64,000 nucleotides of DNA from the NCBI RefSeq assembly GCF_001433855.1, contig NZ_AZCP01000005.1, forward strand, positions 1 through 64,000. Reading direction: 5' to 3'. Position 1 is the first letter of the stretch. Each line of letters starts with the position of its first letter. The notes beneath the pieces are model-generated. The model did no database searches. It was not told the DNA's origin and saw only the letters and a list, made by a program, of their open reading frames with translations. Position numbers and translations under genes: made by a program. Below are positions 61,818 through 64,000 of the stretch, one piece after another. The stretch comes from Levilactobacillus brevis ATCC 14869 = DSM 20054 (GTDB lineage: Bacteria > Bacillota > Bacilli > Lactobacillales > Lactobacillaceae).

Positions 61818-61869
61818 GACACCATATTTGGTAGTTGAAACATACAATAACTACCAAATATGGTGTCTG
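61818..61869. promoter_or_regulatory. Paired NrdR-like boxes in a perfect inverted repeat
   Basis: Two 20-base arms are exact reverse complements with a 12-base loop. Each contains a 16-base NrdR-like box, ACACCATATTTGGTAG (61820-61835) and its complement (61852-61867). They start 32 bases apart, about three helical turns, as usual for NrdR. They lie between the divergent nrdH and methyltransferase promoters. Confidence 0.7.
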
Positions 61870-61889
61870 AACGACTAATCTTTTTTTAT

Positions 61890-61919
61890 TGGCCTCTGCG
61901 CACTAACTACGGTAAAATA
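61890..61919 (+). promoter_or_regulatory. Promoter of rsmC-like / tadA
   Basis: TTGGCC, 18 bases, TAAAAT. Confidence 0.5.
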
Positions 61920-61943
61920 AAGAGTAAAAGGTGGCGGAGAAAT

Positions 61944-62555
61944 TTGACTAATCACTATTATACACAAAATCCAGATGTTTTACACGAAGAACAGCATTGG
62001 CCGTTTACCCTCTTAGGTAACGAATTGTTGTTTACCACCGACAACGGGGTGTTTTCTAAAAATCGGGTGGATTATGGGTCACGGGTTTTATTAGCGGCAT
62101 TTAACGCGGCCAAAACACCAGTAGGGCCGTGGTTGGACTTGGGGACCGGGTATGGTCCAATCGGCTTGGCGTTAGCAAAGCGATGGCCAGATCGGCAGGT
62201 TACAATGGTGGATGTTAATGAATTGGCATTAGAGCTGGCCCGAAAAAACGCAACTGCGAATCAGATTGAAAACGTTGAAATTAAGACCTCAGATATTTAT
62301 GACCAAGTCACACAACGTTATGCGGCTATCTTAACGAACCCACCGGTCCGGGCGGGTAAGCAAGTGGTAACGGCTATGCTAACCGGGGCTGCCGATCATC
62401 TGCTACCCGGTGGGACTTTGACGGTGGTCTTGCAGAAGAAGCAAGGGGCGCCATCGGCGGAAAAGACCATGCAAGCCACTTTTGGCAATTGTACCATTAT
62501 CAAAAAAGACAAGGGTTACTACATCTTGGAAAGTACGAAGGACGCGTTAGCTTAG
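61944..62555 (+). CDS. Class I SAM-dependent methyltransferase (RsmC/YbxB-like)
   Basis: 203 residues. N-terminal HYYTQNPDVLHEE, then the SAM-binding LDLGTGYGPIGLALAK near residue 62 and the NPPVRAGK catalytic loop (NPP[FY]-type) near 132. This fits 16S rRNA guanine N2 methyltransferases. A TTG at 61944 is preferred, behind AAAGGTGG; the frame start at 61860 lies inside the NrdR-like repeat. tadA follows after 16 bases, so they form an operon. Confidence 0.88.
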   Translation: MTNHYYTQNPDVLHEEQHWPFTLLGNELLFTTDNGVFSKNRVDYGSRVLLAAFNAAKTPVGPWLDLGTGYGPIGLALAKRWPDRQVTMVDVNELALELARKNATANQIENVEIKTSDIYDQVTQRYAAILTNPPVRAGKQVVTAMLTGAADHLLPGGTLTVVLQKKQGAPSAEKTMQATFGNCTIIKKDKGYYILESTKDALA

Positions 62556-62571
62556 AAAGAAGGATACCTGA

Positions 62572-63123
62572 GTGCGGGAACAAACTTATACGGCGCAGCA
62601 GCGTCACTACATGGAAGAAGCACTCTTTGAAGCTGAGCAGGCCGCAGTGATTGGAGAAGTGCCAATTGGGGCGGTTATTGTCCATAACGGTCAGATCATT
62701 GGGCGCGGTCATAATCTGCGCGAGCACGGGCATGATGCAACGTTACATGCTGAGATTCGGGCAATTGAAGAAGCATGTGCGACGTTGCAGAGCTGGCGTT
62801 TGAACGATTGTCAGCTATACGTTACGATTGAGCCTTGTTTGATGTGTAGTGGGGCCATCATTAATGCGCGGATACCCGAAGTTTTTTATGGCGCTCGTGA
62901 TCCTAAGGCCGGCGCCGTTGATAGTCTGTATGCTACGCTGACAGACTCACGATTGAATCATACCGTGGCGGTTCATGAGGGACTGTTAGCTAAAGATGCT
63001 GGTGAGCGAATGGTGGCGTTCTTTAAAGCAGCCCGTCGCCGACAAAAGGCGGCTAAGAAGGCTAGAAAAGCCACCCAAGTTAACGCTACTGATAAGCTGC
63101 TAGACAGCACTAAGAAATCATGA
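62572..63123 (+). CDS. tadA: tRNA adenosine-34 deaminase
   Basis: 183 residues. Deaminates A34 of tRNA to inosine. The zinc site is LHAEIRAIEEA (His, catalytic Glu) near residue 60 and EPCLMCSG near 88. The C-terminal 25 residues form a Lys/Arg-rich tail. GAAGGA precedes the GTG start. Classic substrate is tRNA-Arg(ACG), not seen in this window; tRNA-Leu(AAG) at 14810 is a possible second substrate. It is followed by the SRP RNA and dnaX as in many Firmicutes. Confidence 0.94.
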   Translation: MREQTYTAQQRHYMEEALFEAEQAAVIGEVPIGAVIVHNGQIIGRGHNLREHGHDATLHAEIRAIEEACATLQSWRLNDCQLYVTIEPCLMCSGAIINARIPEVFYGARDPKAGAVDSLYATLTDSRLNHTVAVHEGLLAKDAGERMVAFFKAARRRQKAAKKARKATQVNATDKLLDSTKKS

Positions 63124-63129
63124 TATAGT
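63101..63129 (+). promoter_or_regulatory. Promoter of ffs
   Basis: TAGACA, 17 bases, TATAGT; it overlaps the 3' end of tadA. The start is predicted near 63136. Confidence 0.7.
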
Positions 63130-63135
63130 AGTACT

Positions 63136-63240
63136 TGCCGTTAAGGCCTTGGAGCAAGGGTGGGCTTACGAATCGTGTCAGGTCCGGAAGGAAGCAGCAC
63201 TAAGTTTGTTTCGCTTTGTGCTTCAAGTTTATGAGCTAAT
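63136..63240 (+). ncRNA. ffs: Signal recognition particle RNA (small bacterial type)
   Basis: The Ffh-binding domain IV is plain: GTGTCAGGTCCGGAAGG followed by AAGCAGCAC, with the GGAA tetraloop between GTCC and GGAAG arms. It lies between tadA and dnaX, its standard place. The ends are estimated from the upstream promoter and the downstream terminator. Confidence 0.92.
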
Positions 63241-63242
63241 TC

Positions 63243-63272
63243 CAACTCCTAGTCATTGACTGGGAGTTTTTT
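63243..63272 (+). terminator. Terminator of ffs
   Basis: AACTCCTAGTC pairs with GACTGGGAGTT, then T6. Confidence 0.85.
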
Positions 63273-63322
63273 CATGTCTAAAATTATCGGATTAATTTCT
63301 ACTAAATTCTGATGACTGAGTC

Positions 63323-63352
63323 GTGACAGCGACCGACTAAAAAGGCTATAAT
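63323..63352 (+). promoter_or_regulatory. Promoter of dnaX
   Basis: GTGACA, 18 bases, TATAAT. Confidence 0.7.
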
Positions 63353-63399
63353 TGAACAGTAATTTTTAATCAGTAATTAATGAGAAGGGGACGACTGGC

Positions 63400-64000
63400 A
63401 TGGCTTATCAAGCACTTTACCGGGTGTGGCGCCCGCAACAGTTTAAAGATATGATCGGGCAAGAAGTGGTCACACGTACGCTAAAAAATGCCATTACCAC
63501 TAAACAAATTAGTCATGCCTACCTGTTTGCCGGCCCTCGAGGAACGGGGAAAACGTCGGCAGCGAAGATTTTTGCTAAGGCGATTAACTGTCATCATCAA
63601 ACGGATGGTGAGCCGTGTAATGAATGTGACACCTGTCAGGCGATTACCAATGGCACCCTGAATGATGTGATTGAAATCGATGCGGCTTCCAATAATGGGG
63701 TCGAAGAAATTCGTGATATTCGCGATAAGGTTAAATACGCGCCAACCGTTGCGGATTATAAAGTCTATATCATCGATGAAGTGCATATGTTGTCAACTGG
63801 GGCGTTCAATGCACTGTTGAAAACGTTGGAAGAGCCACCGGCCAATGTGATCTTTATTTTAGCCACGACGGAACCGCATAAGATTCCCGCAACCATTATT
63901 TCGCGAACCCAACGCTTTGATTTTAAACGGATTGCGGCCAGCGATAGTTATAGTCGGATGACTTACATCTTGGATCAAAAGGGTGTGACGTACGATGAAC
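63400..64000 (+). CDS. dnaX: DNA polymerase III gamma/tau subunit, 5' part
   Basis: Clamp-loader ATPase. The visible 200 codons run open to the window edge. Seen are ALYRVWRPQQFKDMIGQE, Walker A AGPRGTGKTSAAK (about residues 43-55), a zinc module with four Cys (CHHQ, CNEC, CQAI), Walker B YIIDEVHML, and sensor 1 LATTEPHKI. GAAGGGG precedes the ATG. It is truncated only by the window. Confidence 0.95.
   Translation, partial: MAYQALYRVWRPQQFKDMIGQEVVTRTLKNAITTKQISHAYLFAGPRGTGKTSAAKIFAKAINCHHQTDGEPCNECDTCQAITNGTLNDVIEIDAASNNGVEEIRDIRDKVKYAPTVADYKVYIIDEVHMLSTGAFNALLKTLEEPPANVIFILATTEPHKIPATIISRTQRFDFKRIAASDSYSRMTYILDQKGVTYDE

Noticed and set aside
1-64000. Mobile elements, prophage or CRISPR array
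   Set aside because: No transposase, integrase, terminal repeats, regularly spaced repeats or phage structural genes were seen.

Overview
The window reads as chromosomal DNA of a Lactobacillaceae bacterium. The evidence is low-to-medium GC, strong Shine-Dalgarno sequences, frequent GTG and TTG starts, PepC and DtpT peptide use, a class Ib ribonucleotide reductase, trimeric dUTPase next to radA, and the Firmicutes orders gltX-cysS-mrnC-rlmB-rae1-sigH-rpmG-secE-nusG-rplKAJL and tadA-ffs-dnaX. A Levilactobacillus- or Lactiplantibacillus-like host is my guess; the sequence alone does not fix the species. I see no prophage, insertion sequence, CRISPR array or plasmid gene.

Layout. 1-230: tRNA-Asn and tRNA-Thr. 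433-3455: a cysteine-less PTS EIIB-like protein, peptide transporter DtpT and a metallophosphoesterase. 3538-3737: tRNA-Tyr and tRNA-Gln. 3932-6700: proC and the nagA-nagR amino-sugar operon with a NagR-type operator inside its promoter. 6769-10900: a GNAT protein, a convergent TagA-type glycosyltransferase, and pncB-nadE plus an unknown helical protein (NAD salvage). 11139-14701: tex-sprT-thrB. 14810-14894: tRNA-Leu with anticodon AAG. 15070-17556: an amidohydrolase/hydrolase pair facing its TetR regulator. 17630-20400: a YczE-like membrane protein, a MarR regulator and a MATE exporter. 20496-23845: a HAD phosphatase and a mannose-class PTS (IIA-IIB, terminator-like hairpin, IIC-IID).

23902-27039: an AI-2E family membrane protein and a GGDEF/EAL pair that looks catalytically complete. 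27158-30679: a TetR regulator facing a YhgE/Pip protein. 30819-33025: an orphan metal-binding lipoprotein under a Zur-like box, and an LCP protein. 33357-37546: two transporters, a phosphoglycerate mutase and a serine hydrolase. 37680-40476: pepC, a 36-residue membrane ORF, rpiA and a small GNAT-like protein. 40655-53276: the dut-radA-yacL and gltX to rplL housekeeping block, with ribosomal-protein leaders. 53330-53658: a gap with a possibly decayed reading frame. 53659-58089: mprF, a LOG protein and an orphan 3-hydroxyacyl-CoA dehydrogenase. 58209-61740: nrdHEF (minus strand) with paired NrdR-like boxes. 61944-64000: an RsmC-like methyltransferase, tadA, SRP RNA and the start of dnaX.

The points most worth a second look are the cysteine-less EIIB, the overlapping divergent promoters at 16918-16974, two genes whose conserved N-termini precede any normal start codon, the c-di-GMP pair, the A34 tRNA-Leu in the same window as tadA, the split PTS operon and the leaders of nusG and rplK/rplA. 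None is clearly a new multi-gene system.
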